Positions 14,976-24,011 of a stretch of 45,811 nt of DNA are shown piece after piece (within the stretch, counting starts at the first letter, position 1; every line of letters begins with the position of its first letter). The DNA comes from Burkholderiales bacterium UBA4657. Lineage in GTDB: Bacteria; Pseudomonadota; Gammaproteobacteria; Burkholderiales; Burkholderiaceae_E. The stretch is from NCBI GenBank assembly GCA_002405475.1, contig DHLX01000022.1, positions 1 through 45,811 on the forward strand, in the 5' to 3' direction. A model generated the notes under the pieces. That model worked only from the letters and a program-made list of their open reading frames with translations. It made no database searches and had not been told where the DNA came from. The position numbers and the translations under genes were made by a program.

Positions 14976-17261
14976 ATGAGTTTGAATGACACCCTGGTGG
15001 ATGAGCGCCTGACGCTGGCTAGATACGCCGAACGCGCTTATCTGGATTATGCCGTGAGTGTCGTCAAGGGCCGAGCGCTGCCCGATGTCTGCGATGGCCA
15101 GAAGCCGGTGCAACGTCGTATTTTGTTTGCCATGCGCGAAATGGGTTTGAGTGACAGTGCCAAGCCGCGCAAGAGCGCTGCCGTGGTTGGTGATGTATTA
15201 GGCAAATTGCACCCGCACGGCGACTCCAGTGTTTATGATGCTCTGGTACGGATGGCGCAGGATTTTTCGCTGCGTTACCCGCTGATTGACGGCCAGGGTA
15301 ATTTTGGTTCGCGCGATGGCGATGGTGCCGCCGCCATGCGTTATACCGAAGCACGCCTGACCCCGCTGGCGCAACTGCTGTTAGCCGAGCTCGACGAGGG
15401 CACGGTGGCATTCCAGCCCAACTATGATGGCACGGTGCAAGAGCCGACCTTGTTGCCAGCGCGCTTGCCCATGGTGCTACTCAATGGCGCTTCTGGCATT
15501 GCGGTCGGTCTGGCAACCGAAATACCGGCGCATAATCTACGTGAAGTGGCGCGCGCTGCCGTAGCATTGATACGCGACCCGAAACTGTCGCATGAGCAAT
15601 TGCATGCCCTATTGCCGGGGCCGGATTTTCCGGGCGGTGGCCAGATTATTTCTTCTTTTGACGATCTGAAAGATATTTATGCTGTCGGTCGCGGCAGTAT
15701 TAAAGTGCGTGCCCGCTGGACCGTTGAAGATCTGGCCCGTGGTCAGTGGCAAATGGTGGTCAACGAATTACCCCCTGGCACTTCTGGGCAAAAAGTACTG
15801 GAAGAAATTGAGGAATTGACCAATCCCAAGATCAGGACCGGAAAAAAATCACTGACGCCAGAACAACTGCAACTCAAACAGCAAATGCTGACACTGCTGG
15901 ATGCGGTGCGCGATGAGTCGGGCAAAGAGGCGGCAGTTCGTCTGGTGTTCGAACCCAAAAGCAAGAATATTGATCAGAACGAATTTATTACCACCCTGCT
16001 GGCGCATACTTCGCTCGAATCCAGTACGTCTATCAACCTGGTCATGGTGGGGCGTGACGGCCGGCCACGACAAAAAAACCTGAAAGACATTTTGTCCGAG
16101 TGGGTCGATTTTCGTTTTGAGGTCGTGACACGTCGCACCCAGTTTCGTCTGGATAAAGTCAATGACCGTTTGCATATACTCGAAGGACGACTGATCGCTT
16201 TTTTGCATATTGATCGAGTCATCAAAATCATACGTGAGTCAGATGAACCCAAACCGGCACTGATGCAGTCATTCAACTTAAGCGAACGTCAGGCCGAAGA
16301 TATTCTGGAAATACGTCTGCGTCAGTTAGCGCGGCTTGAAGGCATAAAAATTGAGCAGGAAATAAAAGAAAAACGTGCCGACCAGGCCGTACTGGAAGAA
16401 TTGCTGGCTAACCCAGCCAGCATGAAAAAACAGGTCATCAAGGAAATAGAGTCTGATGCCAAACTCTACGGTGACGAGCGTCGCACCTTGATACAGGAAG
16501 AAAAGAAGGCGGTCGTCGAATTAAAAGTGACCGATGAGCCGGTGACGGTGGTTGTTTCACAAAAAGGCTGGTGTCGAGTTAGACAGGGGCATGGGCATGA
16601 GTCTGCTCAGTTCCAGTTCAAGGCGGGTGATGCCTTATACGCCACCTTTGAATGTCGCAGCGTGGATTCCCTGATGGCGCTGGGTTCGAATGGTCGGGTT
16701 TACAGCGTTCCGGTGAATACTTTGCCCGGCGCACGCGGCGATGGACAACCACTGACCAGTTTGATTGAACTCGAAGCTGGCTCAAATCTGATGCACTTTT
16801 ATGCTGGTGCTGCAACAGACCGGTTGCTGCTGGCCAGCAGCAATGGCTATGGTTTCAGTGCTCGTGTGGCGGACATGCATACGCGTCAGCGCGGTGGCAA
16901 GAGTTTCATGACACTGGATGATGGCGCGAGACCGCTGGCACCGGCACTCATCAGTCCGCAGGCCAGCGCTCTGGCCTGCCTGAGTGAGCACGGGCGCTTG
17001 CTGGTGTTTGGTCTGGATGAGATCAAAGCCCTGGCCAGCGGCGGCCGTGGCGTGATTTTGCAGGAACTCGAGCCGCAGGAGAACTTGCTGGCAGTGCTGC
17101 CGATTAGCACGCAGGGGCTGCTGGTAAGTGGTACTCATGGTGGTAAGGAACGTGTCGTGCCGTTAAGCGGATCAGCGCTGGCGCTGCATTTTGGCAAGCG
17201 TGCACGCAAGGGTAAGGGCTTGCAGGCACGTCTGAAACCCGCCAGGCTGCTTCCCCCTTGA
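14976..17261 (+). CDS. parC: DNA topoisomerase IV subunit A
   Basis: A 761-residue cleavage subunit of topoisomerase IV. The catalytic tyrosine is Tyr123 in AAAMRYTEARL. The quinolone-determining region reads HPHGDSSVYDALV, with Ser84 and Asp88 at the positions of E. coli Ser80 and Glu84, so no classic resistance change is visible. The winged helix and tower domains are complete, and the C-terminal beta-pinwheel (from about residue 510) is shorter and less regular than in GyrA, fitting ParC. ATG 14976 follows CAAGGAAACAGC. It shares an operon with parE and ends five bases before the convergent LysR gene. Confidence 0.96.
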   Translation: MSLNDTLVDERLTLARYAERAYLDYAVSVVKGRALPDVCDGQKPVQRRILFAMREMGLSDSAKPRKSAAVVGDVLGKLHPHGDSSVYDALVRMAQDFSLRYPLIDGQGNFGSRDGDGAAAMRYTEARLTPLAQLLLAELDEGTVAFQPNYDGTVQEPTLLPARLPMVLLNGASGIAVGLATEIPAHNLREVARAAVALIRDPKLSHEQLHALLPGPDFPGGGQIISSFDDLKDIYAVGRGSIKVRARWTVEDLARGQWQMVVNELPPGTSGQKVLEEIEELTNPKIRTGKKSLTPEQLQLKQQMLTLLDAVRDESGKEAAVRLVFEPKSKNIDQNEFITTLLAHTSLESSTSINLVMVGRDGRPRQKNLKDILSEWVDFRFEVVTRRTQFRLDKVNDRLHILEGRLIAFLHIDRVIKIIRESDEPKPALMQSFNLSERQAEDILEIRLRQLARLEGIKIEQEIKEKRADQAVLEELLANPASMKKQVIKEIESDAKLYGDERRTLIQEEKKAVVELKVTDEPVTVVVSQKGWCRVRQGHGHESAQFQFKAGDALYATFECRSVDSLMALGSNGRVYSVPVNTLPGARGDGQPLTSLIELEAGSNLMHFYAGAATDRLLLASSNGYGFSARVADMHTRQRGGKSFMTLDDGARPLAPALISPQASALACLSEHGRLLVFGLDEIKALASGGRGVILQELEPQENLLAVLPISTQGLLVSGTHGGKERVVPLSGSALALHFGKRARKGKGLQARLKPARLLPP

Positions 17262-17266
17262 GCTGA

Positions 17267-18151
17267 TTACATGAGGGGCTGCCACATGTCGTGCAATATG
17301 GCTAGCAAAGCTTCCATGACCGGATCACTCGCTGCTCTTTCAGGATAAATGAATGACAATAGGCAGGGGCGCTGCACGCCCTCCCAGATCAGCAGTTCAC
17401 CACGTGCAGCAGCAGCCTGTGCCAGGTTGTCGCGCATCATGCACAACCCCACCCCCTGACGCACCATTTCAATCATGGTAGCTTCCTGATCGGCCTCAAT
17501 TGAGGACGATACTTCCAAGCCGTGTTCTGCAAACATTTCCTTTACCAGACGGTGTTGTGAACTTTGTACCGGAGTACCGACCCAGGGTAAGGTAGCCAGG
17601 GCTTTCCAGTCATGTGGTTCGATCTTGTCGTGCCATTGCGGTGGAACAGCAATCACATAATTCAGAGTCTTTAGTTCAATGCTACGGATCTGTGGCTGGT
17701 TCAGTTTGCCCAGATAAAAACCCGCATCCAGATTCTCCGACAGGATTTGTTCCAGAATGGAGCCGGAAACACCGTGTGTCAGCTTGATATCTATTTTGGG
17801 GTGATAGCGCAAGACCAAGCCCAGAAATTCGCCCAGACGCAAGATTTCCGGGTCAATAATGGTTCCGAGTCGTACCGTACCCACCAGATCTGTTCTAAGC
17901 CGCTTCGCCTCGCGCATGAGGTCGAAAGCGCTTTCCATGGTCTGTTCCGCCAATTGAAGCAATGATCGTCCCGATTTCGTTAAAACCACTCCGGTGGGCG
18001 TGCGTTCGAATAGCGTGACACCCAGCTCTTCTTCCAGTGCCTTGATCTGTTTTGAAACGGCGGGCTGGGTTAAATGCAAACGTTCGGCAGCGCGCGTCAG
18101 GTGCGCTAGCTTGGCGACAGTGACAAACGTCTTGAGTTGATAAATTTCCAT
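17267..18151 (-). CDS. LysR family transcriptional regulator
   Basis: A 294-residue LysR-type regulator. The N-terminal winged HTH (residues 1-60) reads TFVTVAKLAHLTRAAERLHLTQPAVSKQIKALEEELG, in separate recognisable parts, followed by a linker helix and a periplasmic-binding-protein-like effector domain with GVSGSILEQILSENLDAG. Its ATG is eight bases after the pyruvate kinase stop, so it is the last gene of the glycerate kinase - pyruvate kinase - regulator operon. A regulator inside its own operon, facing a divergent TRAP system, suggests it controls that intergenic region at 20935-21158. The effector is unknown. Confidence 0.88.
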   Translation of the reverse strand: MEIYQLKTFVTVAKLAHLTRAAERLHLTQPAVSKQIKALEEELGVTLFERTPTGVVLTKSGRSLLQLAEQTMESAFDLMREAKRLRTDLVGTVRLGTIIDPEILRLGEFLGLVLRYHPKIDIKLTHGVSGSILEQILSENLDAGFYLGKLNQPQIRSIELKTLNYVIAVPPQWHDKIEPHDWKALATLPWVGTPVQSSQHRLVKEMFAEHGLEVSSSIEADQEATMIEMVRQGVGLCMMRDNLAQAAAARGELLIWEGVQRPCLLSFIYPERAASDPVMEALLAILHDMWQPLM

Positions 18152-18159
18152 AAACCGTT

Positions 18160-19656
18160 TTACAAGGATTCAGCACCTGCAAAAAAAGAGTCCTTGTATT
18201 CAATACTTCCTTGTTGGCTCAATTTAGCCAGTGTGCTCTCAGGCCAGACCATACGCAAGAGGTTAGTTGAGCCCGATGTTCCAAATGGCATACCAGCCAC
18301 TATTGCAAACGGGCGCTCGCCATCTGTAAAGCCGGAAGCCGACGCGGCAAGCTTGGCCAGCAGCACCATTTCTTCCACATTGCTGGCATCTTTGGATAAT
18401 ACCGGGTGTACTCCCCAGGTCAAAGTCAAGCGTCTGGCGGTAGACAATCTGGGAGTCAGCCCTAAAATGGGCGTACGAGGACGCTCATGCGCGATGCGCA
18501 GTGCGCTGGCACCTGAAGTGGTGTAGGTCACAGTAGCGCTCAGGGGCAGAACTTCGGCAATCGTTTTGACGGCAGCGCCTATGGCATCGGCGGGCTCGGG
18601 CAGGGTGGCGGTACGAATGGCACGGCTGGTTTCCCGGTATAAGGGGTCAGATTCGACACGCCCTATCACTCTTTGCATGACTTCAACTGCCTGCTCAGGA
18701 TAGTCGCCAGCAGCAGATTCCGCCGACAGCATGACGGCATCAACAGCGTCATAGACCGCGGTGGCAACATCAGAAGTTTCGGCGCGCGTTGGTGCTGGCG
18801 AGTGCACCATGGATTCCAGCATTTGCGTCGCTACTATGACTGGCTTACCCGCATTGCGTGCACTGCGAATAATCTGGCGCTGTAGCAGTGGTACTTCCTC
18901 GGCGGCTACTTCGACACCCAGATCACCGCGTGCGACCATGACGGCATCGGCTGCTGTTACGATATCGTCCAGATGCTGTATAGCCAGTGGTTTCTCAATT
19001 TTAGCGACAATGCCAGCTCGGTTCTGTACCAGTTCGCGCAGTTCCAGAACATCTTCAGGACGCTGTACAAACGACAGCGCTACCCAGTCGACGCCCATGG
19101 CCAGGGCAAACGCCAGATCTTCACGGTCTTTGGGCGTCAAGGCCGATAAGGGTAACGCAGTTTGTGGCAAGTTGACACCCTTGCGGTTCGAGACAGTACC
19201 CCCCACCACGACTAGTGTCTGGGCTGATTTATCATCGCAATCGAGGACACGTAACCTTACCTTGCCGTCATCAATCAGTAAATCGTGACCCGGTTGCAGA
19301 CCGGCAAAAATTTCTGCGTGCGGCAACGTGACACGCTGCTGGGTACCGGGTTCGTCCTGCATATCAAGCACGAATTCATCCCCATTTTTCAGTACTGCTT
19401 TTTCATTGGCAAAAACACCCAGACGTAGTTTTGGTCCTTGCAGGTCAGCCAGTATGCCGATAGGTCGCCCCAATGATGATTCGACTTCGCGTATGCACGC
19501 CAGGCGAGCTTGATGCTCGGCATGACTGCCATGACTGAAATTCAAACGAAATACATTGGCACCTGCCAAGGCCAGACGCTCAATCATGGCGCGGTTGGAT
19601 GAGGCGGGTCCCAGAGTAGCGATAATCTTGGTATTACGGTGCTTATTTGTTTCCAT
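18160..19656 (-). CDS. pyk: Pyruvate kinase
   Basis: A 498-residue pyruvate kinase, which converts phosphoenolpyruvate and ADP to pyruvate and ATP. Seen: N-terminal RNTKIIATLGPASS, phosphoenolpyruvate-site RLNFSHG (about residues 37-43), the B domain, the catalytic Lys in IVAKIEKPLA, the metal site VMVARGDLGVEV, and TARAETSDVATAVYDAVDAVMLSAESAAGDYP in pieces. The C-terminal allosteric domain is present. It begins 12 bases after the glycerate kinase stop, with GGAGACCAGC before the ATG. The pairing lets glycerate, once phosphorylated and dehydrated by enolase, flow to pyruvate. Confidence 0.95.
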   Translation of the reverse strand: METNKHRNTKIIATLGPASSNRAMIERLALAGANVFRLNFSHGSHAEHQARLACIREVESSLGRPIGILADLQGPKLRLGVFANEKAVLKNGDEFVLDMQDEPGTQQRVTLPHAEIFAGLQPGHDLLIDDGKVRLRVLDCDDKSAQTLVVVGGTVSNRKGVNLPQTALPLSALTPKDREDLAFALAMGVDWVALSFVQRPEDVLELRELVQNRAGIVAKIEKPLAIQHLDDIVTAADAVMVARGDLGVEVAAEEVPLLQRQIIRSARNAGKPVIVATQMLESMVHSPAPTRAETSDVATAVYDAVDAVMLSAESAAGDYPEQAVEVMQRVIGRVESDPLYRETSRAIRTATLPEPADAIGAAVKTIAEVLPLSATVTYTTSGASALRIAHERPRTPILGLTPRLSTARRLTLTWGVHPVLSKDASNVEEMVLLAKLAASASGFTDGERPFAIVAGMPFGTSGSTNLLRMVWPESTLAKLSQQGSIEYKDSFFAGAESL

Positions 19657-19668
19657 GCTGGTCTCCTC

Positions 19669-20934
19669 TCAGGCAATCAGAATGGCGCGAAAATCATTGA
19701 CATTGGTACGGGTAGGACCAGTCACAATCAAATCACTTAGCGCCTCAAAAAAATGGTACGCATCATTGTTGGCCAGATAGTCGCGTGGCTTCATGGCACG
19801 TTCGGCAGCACGTGCCAAGGTGTCGGGCGCTATACGGGCGCCAGCATTGTCTTCGATGCCGTCAATTCCATCGGTATCAATGGCGAGTGCATACACTCCG
19901 TCCAGCGCTTGTAGGTTCAAGGCCAGTGACAGCATGAATTCGGCATTGCGGCCGCCACGTCCCTGACCACTGACAGTGACCGTGGTTTCGCCACCCGACA
20001 AAATAACGCACGGGCGGCCGACCGGTTGTGAATACATTTTTATTTGCCGTGCAATGCCGGCATGCATGGCTGCGACATCACGCGACTCGCCCTCAATGCT
20101 GCCACCCAATACCAAGGGTGTCAGACCTAATTCTGTTGCCTGTCGTGCAGCGGCATTCAGTGCCTGCTGCGCCGTGGCAATGACGCACTGTGAACGTGGT
20201 CCTTGCACACGTGCGACGCTGTCCGTGCTTGGGCCCTGTGTTTGCAGAACCTGGGCTACCGCTGCGGGAACCTGAATCTGATAGCGCTTTAAAATCGTCA
20301 GTGCGTCTTGTGGTGTTGATGAATCGGCAATGGTGGGTCCTGAAGCGACTACGGCCGGGTCGTCGCCTGGAACATCGGAAATAACCAGGGTATGAATACG
20401 TGCCAGTCCACAGGCCTCGGCCAGTTTTCCACCCTTGATGGCCGATAGATGCCGCCGCACACAATTCATTTCACTAATTGAAGCGCCGCTATTGAGCAGG
20501 CCTTTGTTGATTTCGCGCTTGTGTTCCAGTGTCAGTCCATGAGCTGGTAGGGTTAACAAGGAAGAACCACCGCCTGAAATCAGGGCCAGTACCAGATCGT
20601 CTGGACCCAAGGTCTGAGCCAGTTGTAACATGGTCTTGGCGGCTTCCATACCAGCGGCGTCGGGTACCGGATGTCCCGCTTCAATGACCTTGATTTTTTG
20701 ACACGGTTCATTGTGGCCATAGCGCGTGACTACCAGACCTTCGAGTGGGCCTGACCAATTTTTTTCCACCGCCAGCGCCATGCGCGCTGCAGCCTTGCCG
20801 GCGCCCAGAACAACAGTTCTGCCCTGGGTGGGGGGCGGAGGTAAATGCTGAGGCACAATCAACAACGGATCGACCGCTGCTAGCGCCTGCTGATACAGGC
20901 TATTCAAGATTTTTTTTGCTTCTGCCGGGGTCAT
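19669..20934 (-). CDS. ttuD: Glycerate 2-kinase (TtuD/GckA, MOFRL family)
   Basis: A 421-residue glycerate kinase of the class II type with an N-terminal DUF4147 domain (GAGKAAARMA, then ISGGGSSLL near residue 115) and a C-terminal MOFRL domain (LSGGETTVTV, GRGGRNAEFMLSLAL, AIDTDGIDG). These enzymes make 2-phosphoglycerate from D-glycerate, often in tartrate, hydroxypyruvate or sugar-acid use. It is the first gene of the minus-strand operon with pyruvate kinase and the LysR regulator. AGG lies six bases before the ATG at 20934. Divergent from the TRAP importer, which probably supplies the substrate or a precursor. Confidence 0.9.
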   Translation of the reverse strand: MTPAEAKKILNSLYQQALAAVDPLLIVPQHLPPPPTQGRTVVLGAGKAAARMALAVEKNWSGPLEGLVVTRYGHNEPCQKIKVIEAGHPVPDAAGMEAAKTMLQLAQTLGPDDLVLALISGGGSSLLTLPAHGLTLEHKREINKGLLNSGASISEMNCVRRHLSAIKGGKLAEACGLARIHTLVISDVPGDDPAVVASGPTIADSSTPQDALTILKRYQIQVPAAVAQVLQTQGPSTDSVARVQGPRSQCVIATAQQALNAAARQATELGLTPLVLGGSIEGESRDVAAMHAGIARQIKMYSQPVGRPCVILSGGETTVTVSGQGRGGRNAEFMLSLALNLQALDGVYALAIDTDGIDGIEDNAGARIAPDTLARAAERAMKPRDYLANNDAYHFFEALSDLIVTGPTRTNVNDFRAILIA

Positions 20935-21158
20935 GTAAGCCTGCCGAAATGAGTCGTTGTAGCACGCAATGTATTAGGTCTTGTCATAAAGCGCTAATCG
21001 AAAGAATTCACTTGTGGCATAACCCTGTGGAATGTTGCCATTGCACATTTGATAGTGCGTTGCAGCATTCCTGTTAAGAAGGTATGACATGAATTCTTAC
21101 CATTAGATTTAAATCAGGTCTCTTTCTAAGCTAGTCGAACTTCTTAAAGGAGACTGTA
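20935..21158. promoter_or_regulatory. Divergent promoter region between glycerate kinase and TRAP genes
   Basis: These 224 bases hold no gene and must carry the promoters of both operons. For dctP a candidate is TTGCAG at 21060-21065, a 17-base spacer and TATGAC at 21083-21088. An inverted repeat (TAAGAA at 21075-21080, TTCTTA 13 bases later) overlaps this -10 and is a possible operator for the LysR regulator. The minus-strand promoter cannot be chosen with confidence. Confidence 0.4.
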
Positions 21159-22136
21159 ATGAAACTGCTTAGCAAATTTGCTTTAACCGCTGCTGTCATG
21201 ACCCTGGCTGTAGGTAATGTTTTTGCCCAGGCAAGAACATTGAAACTGGGTCACCCTCAATCTTCGACCTCGGCTTTTCACGTTGGTGCTGTAGCCTTTG
21301 GTGAAGAACTGGCCCGTCTGACGCAAGGCCGTTACAAGGTTGACCTGTTTCCGTCCGGCTCTTTGGGCGGCGAGCGTGAAATGGTCGAAAGTGTGCAGTT
21401 GGGTACTCTCGACTTTGTGGTCACTTCGACCGGTCCGGTCGGTAACTTCGTGCCGGAAGTCGCTATCACCGACATTCCTTTTCTGTTCCGTGATTATAGC
21501 CATGCACGCCGTGTGCTCGATGGCGCTATCGGCCAGGAATTGCTCGACAAATTTCCTGCAAAAGGTCTGGTTGGTTTGGCCTGGGCTGAAAACGGCTTCC
21601 GTCACTTGACCAATAACAAGCGTTCAGTGACGACACCTAAAGACCTGGATGGTTTGAAAGTGCGTACCATGGAAAACGCGGTACACATTACCGCCTTCCG
21701 TACTTTTGGCGCGCTGCCTACCCCCATGGCGTTCCCTGAGCTGTTCACCGCCTTGCAACAAGGCACGGTCGATGGTCAGGAAAACCCGATACCCGTCATT
21801 ACCTCGTCCAAGTTTGGTCAAGTACAAAAGCACCTGACCTTGACGGGTCATGTCTATTCGCCAGCATTGATCATGACTTCAGTGCAGTTATTTAATGGCC
21901 TGTCGGCGGCTGATAAAAAGGCCTTCGTTGATGCGGCCAGATTTGGCGCTGCCGCCATGCGCAAGCGGGTGAGTGATGTCGAAGCCTCTGGCGTGGCCGA
22001 ATTGCGTGCCCAGGGCGTCAATGTGGTTGAAAACGTTGACAAGGCCGCATTCCAGGCAGCCTTGGCGCCTGCTTATAAGAGCTATGCCGTGCGTTTTGGT
22101 CAAGCCAATATCGACCGTATCGCCAACTTCAAATAA
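21159..22136 (+). CDS. dctP: TRAP transporter substrate-binding protein (DctP family)
   Basis: A 325-residue periplasmic binding protein. The signal peptide (residues 1-24) ends VFAQ with a basic start and a hydrophobic core. The mature part begins RTLKLGHPQSSTSAFH and has the DctP traits: FPSGSLGGEREMVESVQLGTLD, DIPFLFRDYSHARRVLDG, LKVRTMENAVH with the substrate-binding Arg, and GTVDGQENP. The family mostly binds organic acids through that Arg. AAAGGAGA precedes the ATG. A strong hairpin follows the gene, so it is probably made in excess over the membrane parts. Its neighbours suggest a C3 or C4 hydroxy acid such as glycerate, but the ligand is not readable. Confidence 0.9.
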   Translation: MKLLSKFALTAAVMTLAVGNVFAQARTLKLGHPQSSTSAFHVGAVAFGEELARLTQGRYKVDLFPSGSLGGEREMVESVQLGTLDFVVTSTGPVGNFVPEVAITDIPFLFRDYSHARRVLDGAIGQELLDKFPAKGLVGLAWAENGFRHLTNNKRSVTTPKDLDGLKVRTMENAVHITAFRTFGALPTPMAFPELFTALQQGTVDGQENPIPVITSSKFGQVQKHLTLTGHVYSPALIMTSVQLFNGLSAADKKAFVDAARFGAAAMRKRVSDVEASGVAELRAQGVNVVENVDKAAFQAALAPAYKSYAVRFGQANIDRIANFK

Positions 22137-22162
22137 ATCGCTTATCTGTCTTAAACCTGCGG

Positions 22163-22192
22163 CACCAGGAGACTTCTGTCTCCTGGTGTTTT
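22163..22192 (+). terminator. Intrinsic (partial) terminator between dctP and dctQ
   Basis: A perfect 11-base-pair stem (CACCAGGAGAC, 22163-22173, with GTCTCCTGGTG, 22178-22188) with a four-base loop and TTTT at 22189-22192. It sits between two genes of the same transporter, so it likely lets only part of the transcripts continue, or shields the dctP message from 3' decay. Confidence 0.85.
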
Positions 22193-22205
22193 CCTGGGGA
22201 TCAAC

Positions 22206-22700
22206 ATGATCAAAAAATTCGTAGTCGAGCTGGATAAAAAAACCACTGCGCTCGCCTTTGTGGTCGCTGGTACGGCCCTGACCGTTGCATCGTTATGTGG
22301 TATCTACCAGGTGGTCACGCGTTTCCTGTTCAATAACCCGTCTGACTGGTCGGAAGTATTGACTCGCGTCATGCTGATCTGGATGGTGTACATGGGTACC
22401 GCCGTAGCCATTCGCCAGGGCGCACTCGTATCGGTCGATTTGATGTACCGACTGAGCAAAGGACGCTGGAAAATTTTTGTTGAAAGTTTTATCACCATCG
22501 CCTGTCTGTTATTGCTGGCCATTATGGTTTGGCAGGGCATTTCTATTGCCTGGCGCATACGTTTTCAGATTATTGCTGGTCTGGATATATCCATGGCCTG
22601 GGCCTATCTGGCTATTCCGGTTGGTGCGCTGTTCTCCATGATTGCGGTCATTGCGCATTTCTTTGATCCCGTGCGGCACGAACTCGAAACTGCCCAATAA
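22206..22700 (+). CDS. dctQ: TRAP transporter small permease subunit (DctQ family)
   Basis: A 164-residue membrane protein with four predicted helices (about residues 12-35, 47-66, 88-111, 126-150), the DctQ size and layout. Recognisable features are the NPSDWSEVLTRVMLIWMVYMGTAVAIRQG region, containing the conserved W-E pair and the arginine after helix 2, and the RxxFQI..DISMAWAY segment before helix 4. It links the large DctM permease and helps form the sodium-driven importer. CTGGGGATCAAC before the ATG supplies a ribosome binding site. Separated from dctP by a hairpin and followed by dctM 13 bases later. Confidence 0.88.
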   Translation: MIKKFVVELDKKTTALAFVVAGTALTVASLCGIYQVVTRFLFNNPSDWSEVLTRVMLIWMVYMGTAVAIRQGALVSVDLMYRLSKGRWKIFVESFITIACLLLLAIMVWQGISIAWRIRFQIIAGLDISMAWAYLAIPVGALFSMIAVIAHFFDPVRHELETAQ

Positions 22701-22713
22701 AAGGAACCCTACC

Positions 22714-24003
22714 ATGTCCGGACTTATGTTGTTTGCGTTTTTATTCCTGCTCGCCATGAGCGTGCCAGTAGCGATTTCTATTGGCTTGGGTAGTACGGCA
22801 GCCGTATTCGGCACTGACAATCTGTCCATGATTGTGATAGCCCAGCAGCTGTTCATTGCTATTGATAAATACCCGCTTGCCGCGATTCCATTCTTTATCC
22901 TGGCGGGCAACCTGATGGAAACCGGCGGCATATCGCGCCGTCTGGTCGATTTTGCCAAATCGATTATTGGTGGCATTCAGGGTGGGTTGGCCTGCAGTTG
23001 CGTCTTGACCTGCATGATCTTCGCCTCGGTTTCGGGATCGTCGGTCGCCACGACTTTTGCCATCGGGGCGATTCTGATTCCGGCGCTGGTGAAACATGCC
23101 TATCCGCGAAATTATGCCGCGGCACTACAAGCCAGTTCAGCCGAGCTGGGCGTCATTATTCCGCCCTCGATTCCATTGATCCTGTACGGCGTTTCGGCCG
23201 AAGTGTCGATTGGTGAGCTATTCATTGCCGGATTTGGTCCGGGCCTGTTGATTGGTGGCGCATTGATTCTGTATGTCTGGCTCTATGCCAAGTTCAAAGG
23301 TTACGGCAAGCAGGACCACGAAGGACGTCTGTCATTTGGTGTCGCCACGCAAAAGGCCAGTTTCGCCCTGCTCATGCCAGTCGTCATTCTGGGCGGCATC
23401 TATGGGGGTATCTTCACCCCGACCGAAGCCTCGGTGGTGGCGGTATTTTACGCGCTGATAGTCGGCTTCTTCATTTATCGTGAGTTAACGCTGAAAGCAC
23501 TGATACCGGTACTGAAAAAATCGGTCATTTCCTCGGCGGTCATCATGTTCATTATTGCCACTGCGGGTCTGTTTTCGTTTCTCATCAGTCGTGCCGGTAT
23601 TCCTGAGGCGCTGGGTAGCTGGTTAACCGAAGTATTGAAATCACCTGGCTGGTTCCTGCTGGGTGTGAACGTAGCCTTGTTCATCATCGGCATGTTCATC
23701 GAAACCTCGGCCTCCATCATCATTCTTGCGCCAATTCTGGTTCCGATTGCCATTCAGTTCGGTATTGATCCGGTACATTTCGGTCTGATCATGGTGGTCA
23801 ACCTGGCGCTCGGCATGATCACGCCGCCGTTCGGCGTCAACCTGTTCGCTGCTTGTGCCGTTGCCCGCATATCGCTGGACAAAATCATTCCGCCACTGCT
23901 GGGCTTCGTGGGCGTCATTATTGCCTGTCTGATGCTGATTACCTATGTGCCGGATATATCTCTGTTCCTGCGTGATTGGGTATATGCATCATCGGCACAA
24001 TAG
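22714..24003 (+). CDS. dctM: TRAP transporter large permease subunit (DctM family)
   Basis: A 429-residue integral membrane protein with about 12 hydrophobic segments, the transport subunit of the TRAP system. Typical stretches: LAMSVPVAISIGLGS, AIPFFILAGNLMETGGISRRLVDFA, SGSSVATTFAIGAILIP, SSAELGVIIPPSIPLILYG, GGIYGGIFTPTEASVVAVFYAL and NLALGMITPPFGVNLF. The frame is open upstream to 22642, but ATG 22714 is chosen because AAGGAACCC precedes it and it starts the first helix directly. Followed after eight bases by the chemoreceptor-like gene. Confidence 0.93.
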   Translation: MSGLMLFAFLFLLAMSVPVAISIGLGSTAAVFGTDNLSMIVIAQQLFIAIDKYPLAAIPFFILAGNLMETGGISRRLVDFAKSIIGGIQGGLACSCVLTCMIFASVSGSSVATTFAIGAILIPALVKHAYPRNYAAALQASSAELGVIIPPSIPLILYGVSAEVSIGELFIAGFGPGLLIGGALILYVWLYAKFKGYGKQDHEGRLSFGVATQKASFALLMPVVILGGIYGGIFTPTEASVVAVFYALIVGFFIYRELTLKALIPVLKKSVISSAVIMFIIATAGLFSFLISRAGIPEALGSWLTEVLKSPGWFLLGVNVALFIIGMFIETSASIIILAPILVPIAIQFGIDPVHFGLIMVVNLALGMITPPFGVNLFAACAVARISLDKIIPPLLGFVGVIIACLMLITYVPDISLFLRDWVYASSAQ

Positions 24004-24011
24004 GAATAGGT

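Noticed and set aside
14976..17261. Quinolone-resistance change in ParC
   Set aside because: Ser84 is kept and Asp88 is a normal acidic residue at the second position, so no resistance substitution is supported.
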